Below are positions 54,181-63,709 of a DNA stretch of 64,000 nucleotides, piece by piece. The DNA is from Streptomyces composti (GTDB lineage: Bacteria; Actinomycetota; Actinomycetes; Streptomycetales; Streptomycetaceae), in NCBI RefSeq assembly GCF_012034205.1, contig NZ_JAATEM010000015.1:1-64000 (forward strand). The letters run 5' to 3'. Under the pieces are notes generated by a model. That model ran no database searches, was not told where the DNA came from, and saw nothing but the letters and a program-made list of their open reading frames with translations. The translations under genes and the position numbers were made by a program. The stretch's first letter is position 1. Each line of letters opens with the position of its first letter.

Positions 54181-54825
54181 TCACCCGCGCCCGTCGGCCG
54201 CCCTGCGCAGTCCCCCGAACGCGAGCTGGGCCACCGCGTCGGCCACCTCGCGCTCGCTCATGCCGCGCACATCGGGCCGGTACCACTCGACGATCGAGTT
54301 GATCATGCCGAAGACCAGCCGGGTCACCAGACCCGCGTCGATGTCGCCGCGTACGTCCCCGTCGGCCGCCGCCTCCTTCACCATCTCGGCCACCCGGTGG
54401 TCGAACTCGCGCCGCCGGTCCAGCGCCCAGCGCTCGGTGCCGGTGTTGCCCCGCACCCTCAGCAGCAGCGTGACGTAAGGAAGTTCGGCGATGAGCACCT
54501 CGACCATGCGCCGCACCACGTACTCGAGCCGCTCGGCGGGGCGCCCCAGACGGGCCTGCTCCTCGTCGAGGATGCCGAACAGCTCGTCCAGCGCCCGGCT
54601 CACCGCCCGACGCAGCAGCTCCTCCTTGCCGGAGACGTGGTGGTATATCGACGACTTGGAGATCCCGGCCGCCTTGGACAGATGCTCCATGGAGGTGCCG
54701 TCGTAGCCGCGCTCGTTGAACACCTGCACGGCGACGGACAGCAGGGTCTCCGGGGTGTAGGTGTCCCGCCTGGTGCCGGCGTTGGTGCCGGTGCCGGTGT
54801 TGCTGTCGCGTTTGGCGGTGGTCAT
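54181..54825 (-). CDS. paaR: TetR-family regulator, PaaR-like
   Basis: A 214-residue TetR-type repressor. Helix-turn-helix within residues 22-70 (TLLSVAVQVFNERGYDGTSM, HLSKAAGISKSSIYHHVSGK) and an all-helical ligand domain. It overlaps the 3-hydroxyacyl-CoA dehydrogenase gene (ATGA) at the end of that operon, so it is autoregulated. The operator found at three promoters nearby matches, from memory, the core ACCGNNCGNNCGGT reported for corynebacterial PaaR, which is released by phenylacetyl-CoA. Gene symbol inferred from operator and context. Confidence 0.85.
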   Translation of the reverse strand: MTTAKRDSNTGTGTNAGTRRDTYTPETLLSVAVQVFNERGYDGTSMEHLSKAAGISKSSIYHHVSGKEELLRRAVSRALDELFGILDEEQARLGRPAERLEYVVRRMVEVLIAELPYVTLLLRVRGNTGTERWALDRRREFDHRVAEMVKEAAADGDVRGDIDAGLVTRLVFGMINSIVEWYRPDVRGMSEREVADAVAQLAFGGLRRAADGRG

Positions 54826-56342
54826 GGGGTGCCCTCCCGCTTCTCGGTGGCGTAGGCGTGCCGGTACAGCGCGAGCGACGGCGCGTACCGGCCGCAGGCG
54901 TCGCGCCGGTGCAGCTCGTCGAGGAGGGAGCAGGCCCATGTGCGGCCGAGCTTGCGGTCCCACTCGAAGGGCCCCAGAGGGTAGTTGACGCCGAGACGCA
55001 TCGCGGTGTCGATGTCCTCCTCGGTGGCCACGCCCTTGGCGGCGGCGTCGTGCGCCAGGTCGATGATCCGCGCCACCGTCCGCGCGACGATCATGCCGGG
55101 GACGTCGCCGATGACGCTGACCTGCTTGCCGAGCGCCTGGAACAGCCCGGTGGCCTCGGCGACGGTCCGCTCGGGAGTGTTCCGGTGGTGCGCCAGGGCG
55201 ATGCGTGTGGCCCTGCGGTAGTCGAGGGCGAGGTCGAAGTGGACGACGTCGCCGGACTCGGCCGTGGTCCGCCCGTCGGCGAGGGCGAGGCGTCCGCCGC
55301 CGGGCAGCACCAGGGCGGCGCGACCGCCGGCGGCGGGCTTCTCCTCGCGCACCTGGATGCCCGCCTCGCGGATCAGCGTGAGCAGTTCGGCGGCCGGGCC
55401 GAGGTCGCCCTCGGCGGTGACCTGCGCGGGCGCCGGGGTCCGCGGCGCGGTGTGCGGCTCGGGGCGTTCGGCGCCGTCGCGGTAGTCGTACCAGCCGTGG
55501 CCGCTCTTGCGGCCGAGCCTGCCGGACTCGACCAGGCGACGCTGGGCCAGCGAGGGGGTGAACCGCACATCCTGGAAGAACGACTGCCACACCGAGTGGG
55601 TGACGGACTCGTTGACGTCCTGCCCGATCAGGTCGGTGAGCTCGAAGGCGCCCATCCGGAAGCCCCCGGACTCGCGCAGCACCGCGTCGACGGTGGCCGG
55701 GTCGGCGCCCTGTGACTCGTACACGGCGAAGGCCTCGGCGTAGAAGGGCCGGGCGATGCGGTTGACGACGAAGCCGGGGGTGTCGGCGCAGGCGACCGGG
55801 GTCTTGCCCCAGGCGCGGGCGGTCTCACGGGCACGCTCGGCGCAGGCGGGGTCGGTGGCGAAGCCGGAGACCACCTCGACCAGCGGCATGAGCGGCGCCG
55901 GGTTGAAGAAGTGCAGGCCGACGAAGCGTCCCGGCACCCGCAGGGCGCCGCCGATGGCGGTGACGGACAGGGAGGAGGTGTTGGTGGCCAGGAGGCAGTC
56001 GTCGCCGACGACGTCCTCCAGCGCCCGGAACAGCTCCTGCTTGACGTCGAGGCGCTCCAGGACGGCCTCCGCCACCAGCGTGCAGCCGGCGAGCGAGGCG
56101 AGGTCGTCCACGGGCGTCAGCCGGGCCCGGGCGGCGTCCCGGTCGGCGGGGGTGAGCCGTTCTTTCTCGACGAGCCGGTCGAGGCGGGCGCCTATCGCTT
56201 CGGCCGCCTCCCTGGCCCGGCCGGGCGCGGCGTCGTAGAGCCGCACGGAGTGGCCCGCGACCAGCGCGACCTGGGCGATTCCCTGGCCCATGGTGCCGGT
56301 GCCGACGACGGCCACGGAGCTGCTGAGGTCGAGTGCTGTCAT
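54822..56342 (-). CDS. paaH: 3-hydroxyacyl-CoA dehydrogenase (PaaH/PaaC type)
   Basis: A 506-residue NAD-dependent dehydrogenase with two 3HCDH C-terminal domains. The Rossmann motif is VVGTGTMGQGIAQV (residues 11-24); LHFFNPAPLMPLVEVVSG carries the catalytic His, and VACADTPGFVVNRI follows. A second C-terminal domain (IGDVPGMIVARTVARII, GVNYPLGPFEWDRK) completes the long form used late in phenylacetate degradation to oxidise 3-hydroxyadipyl-CoA. Start ATG 56342. Its promoter region, shared with paaN, contains a perfect PaaR-type operator. Confidence 0.9.
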   Translation of the reverse strand: MTALDLSSSVAVVGTGTMGQGIAQVALVAGHSVRLYDAAPGRAREAAEAIGARLDRLVEKERLTPADRDAARARLTPVDDLASLAGCTLVAEAVLERLDVKQELFRALEDVVGDDCLLATNTSSLSVTAIGGALRVPGRFVGLHFFNPAPLMPLVEVVSGFATDPACAERARETARAWGKTPVACADTPGFVVNRIARPFYAEAFAVYESQGADPATVDAVLRESGGFRMGAFELTDLIGQDVNESVTHSVWQSFFQDVRFTPSLAQRRLVESGRLGRKSGHGWYDYRDGAERPEPHTAPRTPAPAQVTAEGDLGPAAELLTLIREAGIQVREEKPAAGGRAALVLPGGGRLALADGRTTAESGDVVHFDLALDYRRATRIALAHHRNTPERTVAEATGLFQALGKQVSVIGDVPGMIVARTVARIIDLAHDAAAKGVATEEDIDTAMRLGVNYPLGPFEWDRKLGRTWACSLLDELHRRDACGRYAPSLALYRHAYATEKREGTP

Positions 56343-56397
56343 GAGCGCGATCCTCCCGCACGGGTTTTCCACAGATGCGGCGGACCCCCTTGTCCCG

Positions 56398-56411
56398 ACC
56401 GATCGTTCGGT
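56398..56411. promoter_or_regulatory. PaaR-type operator between paaH and paaN
   Basis: ACCGATCGTTCGGT, 56 bp before the paaH start and 90 bp before the paaN start. It is the exact reverse complement of the operator at 62272-62285. Confidence 0.85.
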
Positions 56412-56500
56412 TACTCTAGCTCTGACCGCGCATTCCTGCCCACCTTTCTGCCAGGTCAGGAACTCGACGAAGAGTTCTGAAGACGAGGAGTTGGTCCCGT

Positions 56501-58192
56501 ATGGCCGCCGAACTGACCGCGCACGAGCTGATCGCCCGGCACCGGCCCACCCTGGACCAGGCGCTCGAAGCGATCCGCACCCGCGCGTACTGGTCCCCCC
56601 ACCCCGAGCACCCCAAGGCCTACGGGGAGAACGGCAGCCTGGACCTGGCCGCGGGCAAGGCGGCCTTCGACGCCCTGCTCGGCACCCGCATCGACCTCGG
56701 CCAGCCCGGCACCGACGGCTGGGTCGACGGCGAGACCTCCCCCTACGGCATCGAGCTGGGCACCAGCTACCCGCACGCCGACCTGGACGTGCTGCTGCCC
56801 GCCATGAAGGCGGGGATGCGCGCCTGGCGCGACGCCGGCGCGGAGGTGCGGGCGGTGGTCTGTCTGGAGATCCTCAAGCGGATCAGCAACCGGACGCACG
56901 AGTTCGCGCACGCGGTCATGCACACCTCCGGCCAGGCGTTCATGATGGCGTTCCAGGCGGGCGGCCCGCACGCCCAGGACCGCGGCCTGGAGGCGGTGGC
57001 CTACGCCTACGTGGAGCAGGTCCGCACCCCCGACACCGCCGAGTGGACCAAGCCCCAGGGCAAGCGCGACCCGCTCGCGCTGACCAAGCAGTTCGTCCCC
57101 GTCCCGCGCGGCATCGGCCTGGTCATCGGCTGCAACACCTTCCCGACGTGGAACGGCTACCCGGGCCTGTTCGCCTCCCTCGCCACCGGCAACGCCGTGC
57201 TGGTCAAGCCGCACCCGCGGGCGGTGCTGCCGCTCGCCCTGACCGTGCAGGTGGCGCGCGAGGTGCTCGCCGAGGCCGGCTTCGACCCCAACCTGGTCGC
57301 GCTCGCCGCCGAGCGTCCCGGCGAGGGCATCGCCAAGACCCTGGCCACCCGCCCCGAGATCCGGATCATCGACTACACCGGCTCCACCGAGTTCGGCGAC
57401 TGGCTGGAGACCAACGCCCGCCAGGCACAGGTGTACACGGAGAAGGCCGGCGTCAACACGGTGCTCGTCGAGTCCACCGACAACTACAAGGGCATGCTCT
57501 CCAACCTGGCGTTCTCGCTGTCCCTGTACAGCGGCCAGATGTGCACCACCCCGCAGAACCTGCTGATCCCCCGCGAGGGCATCAGCACCGACCAGGGCCC
57601 CAAGTCCTACGACGAGGTCGTCGCCGACCTGGCCCAGGCGGTCGACGGTCTGCTCGGGGACGACGCCCGCGCCAACGCCCTGCTCGGCGCGATCGTCAAC
57701 CCGGACGTCAAGGCCCGCCTGGAGGCCGCCGCCGGACTCGGCGAGGTCGCCCTCGCCTCCCGTGAGATCACCAACCCGGAGTTCCCGGGCGCGGTGGTGC
57801 GCACCCCGGTGATCGTGAAGCTGGACGGCTCCAAGCCCGACGCCGAGGCCGCCTACATGAGCGAGTGCTTCGGCCCGGTCTCCTTCGCGGTCGCGGTCGA
57901 CTCCGCCGGCGACGCGCTGGAGCTGCTGCGGCGCACCATCCGGGAGAAGGGCGCCATGACCGTCGGCGCCTACACCACCTCCCCCGAGGTCGAGGACGGG
58001 GTGCGCGAGGTCTGCCTGGAGGAGGCCGCCCAGCTCTCCCTCAACCTCACCGGCGGGGTGTACGTCAACCAGACGGCCGCCTTCTCCGACTTCCACGGCT
58101 CCGGCGGCAACCCGGCCGCCAACGCGGCCCTGTGCGACGGAGCGTTCGTCGCCAACCGCTTCCGGGTGGTCGAGGTGCGCAGGGAGGCGTGA
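56501..58192 (+). CDS. paaN: Phenylacetic acid degradation protein PaaN
   Basis: A 563-residue aldehyde-dehydrogenase-fold protein of the PaaN type without the MaoC hydratase domain of E. coli PaaZ. NAD-fold motifs (VIGCNTFPTWNGYPGL, GNAVLVKPHPRAVLP, DYTGSTEFG) and the catalytic cysteine in GQMCTTPQN are intact. In the ring-1,2-epoxide pathway this domain oxidises the ring-cleavage semialdehyde; a separate hydratase would be needed for ring opening. Divergent from paaH across the shared operator. A hairpin follows. Confidence 0.93.
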   Translation: MAAELTAHELIARHRPTLDQALEAIRTRAYWSPHPEHPKAYGENGSLDLAAGKAAFDALLGTRIDLGQPGTDGWVDGETSPYGIELGTSYPHADLDVLLPAMKAGMRAWRDAGAEVRAVVCLEILKRISNRTHEFAHAVMHTSGQAFMMAFQAGGPHAQDRGLEAVAYAYVEQVRTPDTAEWTKPQGKRDPLALTKQFVPVPRGIGLVIGCNTFPTWNGYPGLFASLATGNAVLVKPHPRAVLPLALTVQVAREVLAEAGFDPNLVALAAERPGEGIAKTLATRPEIRIIDYTGSTEFGDWLETNARQAQVYTEKAGVNTVLVESTDNYKGMLSNLAFSLSLYSGQMCTTPQNLLIPREGISTDQGPKSYDEVVADLAQAVDGLLGDDARANALLGAIVNPDVKARLEAAAGLGEVALASREITNPEFPGAVVRTPVIVKLDGSKPDAEAAYMSECFGPVSFAVAVDSAGDALELLRRTIREKGAMTVGAYTTSPEVEDGVREVCLEEAAQLSLNLTGGVYVNQTAAFSDFHGSGGNPAANAALCDGAFVANRFRVVEVRREA

Positions 58193-58226
58193 GCCTGCTG
58201 CGGGGAGCTGACACCTGACGGTCTGA

Positions 58227-58256
58227 GGCCGGGCCCGATCACCTGAAGGCCCGGCC
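58227..58256. terminator. Convergent terminator hairpin (paaN / TrmH)
   Basis: GGCCGGGCC / GGCCCGGCC, 9-bp stem with a 12-nt loop, followed by CGGGTTT. Confidence 0.75.
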
Positions 58257-58262
58257 CGGGTT

Positions 58263-59081
58263 TCAGGAGGGTGCGCCCCCGAAGGCACTCCAGTGGTACA
58301 GCGTCATCGCCACGCTGGTGGCGAGGTTGTAGCTGGAGACCTGGGGGCGCATCGGCAGCGCCACCAGATGGTCCGCCCGCGCCCGCAGAGCGGGCGTGAG
58401 CCCGGTGCGCTCGGAACCGAAGGCGAGCAACGCGTCGTCGGGCAGCTTCAGCGAGCGGATGTCCTCGCCCTCCGGGTCCAGCGCGAACAGCGGGCCCGAG
58501 GGCAGCTCGCCCACGGTCAGCCGCTCCACGGCGGTCGCGAAGTGCAGCCCCGCCCCGCCGCGCACCACGGTGGGATGCCAGGGGTCGAGCGTGCCGGTGG
58601 TGACGACCCCGGTCGCCCCGAAGCCGGCGGCCAGCCGGATCACGGCCCCGGCGTTGCCCAGGTTGCGCGGCTGGTCGAGGACCACGACCGGTGCGGTGCG
58701 CGGAGTCCGGGTCAGCCGCTCCAGGTTGCCGGCACGGGACGGCCGTACGGCCAGGGCGGCCATGGCGGTGGGGTGCGGGCGCGGGACCAGCGAGGCGTAC
58801 GTCTCCTGCGGCACCTCGGTCAGCAGCCCGGCCAGCGTGTCCCGGACGTCCGGGGCCAGCTCACCGGCCAGGGCGAGCGCGGCGGCCTTGTCGGCGGCGA
58901 CCGCGACGGGGACCTCGGCGCCGAAGCGCAGCGCGTGCTTGAGGGCGTGGAAGCCGTCGAGCAGGACGGCACCGCCGGCCGTACGGCGCCAGACCGCCAC
59001 GGCGTCCGCCGCGGAGGTCGCCGGCTCGCCTCGGCCGGACGTGCCCTGGCCCTGGTGGGACGTGCCCCGGGAGTCGGTCAT
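58263..59081 (-). CDS. TrmH-family (SpoU) RNA 2'-O-methyltransferase
   Basis: A 272-residue SPOUT methyltransferase. Motif 1 is LDQPRNLGNAGAVIRLA, motif 2 LLAFGSERTGLTP (SAM-knot region) and motif 3 VALPMRPQVSSYNLATSVAMT. The N-terminal 100 residues resemble the L30e-like RNA-binding part seen in TrmH/RlmB relatives. It should methylate a ribose in tRNA or rRNA; the site is unknown. It lies inside the paa region but is functionally unrelated and is in the same orientation as the HTTM pair. Confidence 0.9.
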   Translation of the reverse strand: MTDSRGTSHQGQGTSGRGEPATSAADAVAVWRRTAGGAVLLDGFHALKHALRFGAEVPVAVAADKAAALALAGELAPDVRDTLAGLLTEVPQETYASLVPRPHPTAMAALAVRPSRAGNLERLTRTPRTAPVVVLDQPRNLGNAGAVIRLAAGFGATGVVTTGTLDPWHPTVVRGGAGLHFATAVERLTVGELPSGPLFALDPEGEDIRSLKLPDDALLAFGSERTGLTPALRARADHLVALPMRPQVSSYNLATSVAMTLYHWSAFGGAPS

Positions 59082-59091
59082 GCCCAGCAGC

Positions 59092-60501
59092 CTACGTGCG
59101 CGGACGCGGGCGCCCCTCGGGTGCGCGAGAGGAGGGCTCGGTCCCGGGGGCGGAGGCGTGCGGAGCGGGCTCGGGGGCGGAGCCCTGAGCGTTCCGGGTC
59201 TGCCGCGCGTCCCGGGCGGGGTCGTCCGGGAGGCGTTGCGGGGGGAGAGGAGGCGCCGGGTGCGAACCCTGCCGCGGGGTGCCCTGCTGCGGGGTGCCCT
59301 GCTCCGCGAGCCGTTGCTCCGGGAGCCGCTGCCGGGGGAGGGGCGGGCCGCCCGTGGGGCCGCGCCCGAGCAGCCGGGCCCGTGCGCGTGCCGCTCCGTC
59401 GCCCAGGCGGCGCAGGAAGGACGTCGGCAGGAAGACCATGTCCACCGCGATCATCGCCAGCGAGAAGAACGGCAGCCCCAGCACCACCGCGATCACCGCG
59501 TGCTCGGTGATCATCAGCGCCAGCAGGACGTTCTTCACCCGCCGGTTGAACAGCGTGAACGGGAAGGCGACCTGCACGATGACCGTGCCGTAGCTCATCA
59601 GCATCACCAGCGTGCCGCTGGAGGACAGCAGGTCGGCGAGGCCCGGCCAGGGGGAGAAGTACTTCAGTTGCAGCGGGTAGTAGACGGCCGTGCCGTCCTG
59701 CCAGCGGGAGCCCTGCACCTTGTACCAGCCGGCCGTGGCATAGATCAGACACGCCTCGGCCATGATCACCAGCAGGGCGCCGTTGTGCACGATGTTGGCG
59801 ACGACGTCCAGCAGAATCCGCGGCTGCGGGTTCCGGCCGAGGCGCCCGGCCAGCCACCACAGGGCCTGCGCGGTCCAGACCGTCCAGAGCAGGACGGGGA
59901 TCAGGCGTTCGCCGTCGTCCATCCGGCCCGCGAGCGTCATGGCGAGCAGCAGCACGCCGAACACCACCCACAGCGCCGGTCCCGCCCGGTCCCGCACCCG
60001 CTCGCCGCGCGCCAGGGCCGCCGCCTGACGGCGGGCGCGCCGGGCGTCCAGGGACCACACCTGACCGCACCGCGTGAACACCAGGTACACGGCCATCAGG
60101 TGCAGCACGTTGTCGCCGCCGTCGCCCATGAAGATGCTGCGGTTCTGCAGCGACAGCACGCCCACCATGAACAGCACGGACATGGTGCGGGTGCGCCAGC
60201 CGAGCAGCAGCAGCACGCTCCACAGCATCGCCAGCGCGTAGAGGAACTCGAACCAGCCCCGCCCGTCGAACCACAGCAGCGCGGTGAACGCGCCGTTCGA
60301 GCCGACCAGCTGCTCGGCCAGGTCCGAGCTCCAGGGGCCGTCGGGCCCGTACAGCTCGTGGCGGTGCGGGAACTCGCGCAGCAGGAACAGCAGCCAGGTC
60401 AGGCTGAAGCCGATGCGGAGCACGGCGGTCTGACAGGGGCCGGCAGCGGAGTCGGCCACGCGTGCGATCAGGGCGGAGACCGCCAGCGAGAGACGGTTCA
60501 T
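59092..60501 (-). CDS. HTTM-domain membrane protein (vitamin K carboxylase-like)
   Basis: A 469-residue protein with an HTTM domain of about eight membrane segments (FSLTWLLFLLREFPHR, FLYALAMLWSVLLLLGW, GDGGDNVLHLMAVYLVF, ALLVIMAEACLIYATAGWYK, VFPFTLF-like and VVLGLPFFSLAMIAVDM). HTTM is the membrane part related to vitamin-K-dependent gamma-carboxylases. The charged motif QNRSIFMGDGGDN is conserved in such proteins. The cytoplasmic C-terminus is Pro/Gln/Arg-rich with QRLPEQRLAEQG repeats. It overlaps the DUF5819 gene by 4 bp; the TrmH gene starts 11 bp after its stop. Confidence 0.88.
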   Translation of the reverse strand: MNRLSLAVSALIARVADSAAGPCQTAVLRIGFSLTWLLFLLREFPHRHELYGPDGPWSSDLAEQLVGSNGAFTALLWFDGRGWFEFLYALAMLWSVLLLLGWRTRTMSVLFMVGVLSLQNRSIFMGDGGDNVLHLMAVYLVFTRCGQVWSLDARRARRQAAALARGERVRDRAGPALWVVFGVLLLAMTLAGRMDDGERLIPVLLWTVWTAQALWWLAGRLGRNPQPRILLDVVANIVHNGALLVIMAEACLIYATAGWYKVQGSRWQDGTAVYYPLQLKYFSPWPGLADLLSSSGTLVMLMSYGTVIVQVAFPFTLFNRRVKNVLLALMITEHAVIAVVLGLPFFSLAMIAVDMVFLPTSFLRRLGDGAARARARLLGRGPTGGPPLPRQRLPEQRLAEQGTPQQGTPRQGSHPAPPLPPQRLPDDPARDARQTRNAQGSAPEPAPHASAPGTEPSSRAPEGRPRPRT

Positions 60502-61817
60502 CCGGCACCTCCGCGCGCCGTGTCCCCGGAGCCCTCGGAGCCTCCGGAGTCCTCGGAGCCTTCGGAGCCTCCGGAGTCCTCGGAGCCTTCGGAGTCCTTC
60601 GGCACGGACCACCAGGGCAGGGTGCGGTACACCGGCGTCGTGGAGATCTTCTCGTCGCTCCACTTCGGGGGCGGGACGTTCGTGGTGCGGGAGCGGATCT
60701 GCACCTGCTGGATCACACCGCCGTCGCCGGCCGCGCCCGCCCGGTCCAGGCGGAGCAGGGCGATCCGGCGCAGGTAGGTCTCGGAGAGCGCACCGCGCAG
60801 CCCGACCGGACGGTTCTTGTCGTCATGGGTCGCGACGAAGAAGTCCCACGCGCGGCGCAGCTCGTTCTGCTGCGTGTGGCTGGGCAGCGGATTGCCGTCG
60901 ATGGCCCGGCCGTCCTCGGCGGACAGGTCGTACCAGCGGGTGGTGCGCACTCCCCCGTCCGGGGTGCCTATCTCGGCGCGGACCTGGACCGCGATGTTCT
61001 GCTGCAGCGGATTCGGCGCGAACAGCTTCCAGTTCTGCTCGAACTCGGGGTAGATCCACTCCTCGATCACGTCGCCGTGCTGCTTGCTGACCGTGTTGGG
61101 CGGAGCCACGTGCAGGAAGGTCATCCCGAGATGCGCACACACGGTGACGGCGACGGCGGCCAGCGCCACGGCGGCGGCGATCCGGTAGCGCAGCGACAGG
61201 GCGGCTATGCCGGTCGGAGGGTCGGCGGCTGGGACCGGGGGTGGTGGGGGTGACGGCTCGCGGGAGGGGGCGGAGACCGGGCGGGGGGTGACGAGGGTCC
61301 AGCCTGGGGTGGGGGAGGAGGGCTTGGGCGCGGGTGCGGCCACCCGCGCGGGCGGGGGCGGGACGGTGCCGGGGCCGTCGGCGTCGGCGTCGGCGCCGTG
61401 CGGTACGGCGGCATCGCCGTCGCCGCCGTGCGGTACGGCGGCATCGCCGTCGCCGCCGTGCGGTACGGCGGCATCGCCGTCGCCGCCGTGCGGTACGGCG
61501 GCATCGCCGTCGCCGCCGGCCCGCGTGGGTGCCGGTTCCCTGCCGTCCGCAGCGGCCGGAGTGGTCGACGTGGCCGGACCGTCGTCGCCGGCCGGCCCCT
61601 CGCCGGAGACCGGCTGTCCGGAAACCGACCGCTGGGCGGCCTGCCGTGGCGAGCCCGGCTGCTGCGGGGCCTGCTGCCCCGGCGGTATCCGGGACGCGGT
61701 GTGGCCGGAGTCGGAGGCGGTGTCCGGTGCGGGATCCGGCCGGCCGCGGCGCGCGTCGGGACCGTTCGGCTCACCCGGCCCGCGCCGGGCGTCCGAGCCC
61801 TCGTCGTACGCGTCCAT
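60498..61817 (-). CDS. DUF5819-family membrane-anchored protein with 10-residue repeats
   Basis: A 439-residue protein. A disordered N-terminal half includes four exact GGDGDAAVPH repeats; one membrane helix (IAAAVALAAVAVTVCAHLG) lies near residue 220. The extracytoplasmic DUF5819 domain has the motif WKLFAPNPLQQNIAVQV and WYDLSAEDGRA, and the C-terminal tail repeats GSEDSGGSE. The family is usually encoded beside HTTM proteins, as here with an ATGA overlap. It may be a substrate or partner of the HTTM enzyme. Start ATG 61817; GTG 61832 is possible. Confidence 0.85.
   Translation of the reverse strand: MDAYDEGSDARRGPGEPNGPDARRGRPDPAPDTASDSGHTASRIPPGQQAPQQPGSPRQAAQRSVSGQPVSGEGPAGDDGPATSTTPAAADGREPAPTRAGGDGDAAVPHGGDGDAAVPHGGDGDAAVPHGGDGDAAVPHGADADADGPGTVPPPPARVAAPAPKPSSPTPGWTLVTPRPVSAPSREPSPPPPPVPAADPPTGIAALSLRYRIAAAVALAAVAVTVCAHLGMTFLHVAPPNTVSKQHGDVIEEWIYPEFEQNWKLFAPNPLQQNIAVQVRAEIGTPDGGVRTTRWYDLSAEDGRAIDGNPLPSHTQQNELRRAWDFFVATHDDKNRPVGLRGALSETYLRRIALLRLDRAGAAGDGGVIQQVQIRSRTTNVPPPKWSDEKISTTPVYRTLPWWSVPKDSEGSEDSGGSEGSEDSGGSEGSGDTARGGAG
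61401..61520 (-). repeat. Four exact 30-bp repeats within the DUF5819 gene
   Basis: Units at 61401, 61431, 61461 and 61491 (CGGTACGGCGGCATCGCCGT core), encoding a 10-residue repeat. Near identity at DNA level points to recent expansion or homogenisation. Confidence 0.92.
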
Positions 61818-61832
61818 TCCGCCCCGTCCCAC

Positions 61833-62327
61833 GGTCTCGTTCCCTCGCCGCCACCGTCCGGCGGCCGATCAGCCGCGAGGCCCGGCGGCCGCGCCACCCG
61901 CTCGCTGATTTACTGCGGTCCTCAGCGCTCCCGCGGCCTCCCTCAGGAACCCGTGGCCTCCCTGGTTTCCCTCGGGATCCCGTGGGCTCCGTCGGGTTCC
62001 CGTGGGCTTCCTCGGGCTCCTACGAGTTCCCGGCCTCCTCCGGGCCCCTGTGGATCGCGCTCCTCCGCATCGCACGGAACGGTACTCAGCTCAGGCCGTC
62101 CGAGCCCAGTCCGTGCGGCCGGTCCGTGCCGTGGCCGTGACCACATCGCAGCGCGCCAGGCGCCGTGCTCCCGTCCGGGACCGCTCCCCACGTCCGTCCA
62201 CAGGCAGCCCCCGCAGGTTATCCACAACGGTTGACACCGTGCGGCCCCCGACCCACCATGGAATCGCACGAACCGAACGATCGGTCGGGAGCGTGCTCCG
62301 AGAAGCACCCAGGTCGAGGGGGACCTC
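61833..62327. promoter_or_regulatory. Upstream region of paaA with [17 protein letters not shown]
   Basis: No gene seen. From about 61930 to 62045 there are imperfect 20-21-bp units of the type CCCGTGGGCTTCCTCGGG. A short AT-richer patch with TTATCCACAACGG (62218-62230) precedes the paaA operator and start. Confidence 0.5.
62272..62285. promoter_or_regulatory. PaaR-type operator before paaABC
   Basis: ACCGAACGATCGGT, 42 bp before the paaA start codon; the exact reverse complement of 56398-56411. Confidence 0.85.
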
Positions 62328-63421
<1,094 letters not shown>

Positions 63422-63425
<4 letters not shown>

Positions 63426-63709
63426 CCACCACCGACTGGCCCCTGTGGGAGGTCTTCGTGCGCTCGCGCCGGGGCCTGTCCCACACCCACGCCGGCAGCC
63501 TCCACGCGCCGGACGCGGAGCTCGCCCTGCGCAACGCACGCGACCTGTACACCCGGCGCGGCGAGGGCGTCTCCATCTGGGTCGTGCCGTCGTCCGCGAT
63601 CACCGCCTCCTCGCCCGACGAGAAGGACCCGTTCTTCGAGCCGACCGCCGACAAGCCCTACCGGCACCCCACCTTCTACGAGATCCCCGAGGGGGTGCAG
63701 CACCTGTGA
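63422..63709 (+). CDS. paaB: 1,2-phenylacetyl-CoA epoxidase subunit PaaB
   Basis: A 95-residue small subunit of the epoxidase: [20 protein letters not shown], then [19 protein letters not shown] and the closing [19 protein letters not shown], all typical of PaaB. It links PaaA/PaaC heterodimers in the complex. It overlaps both neighbours by 4 bp (ATGA and GTGA), so the three subunits are translated in a coupled way. Confidence 0.96.

Noticed and set aside
61401..61520. Possible CRISPR array in repeats
   Set aside because: The repeats have no spacers and lie in frame within a protein gene.
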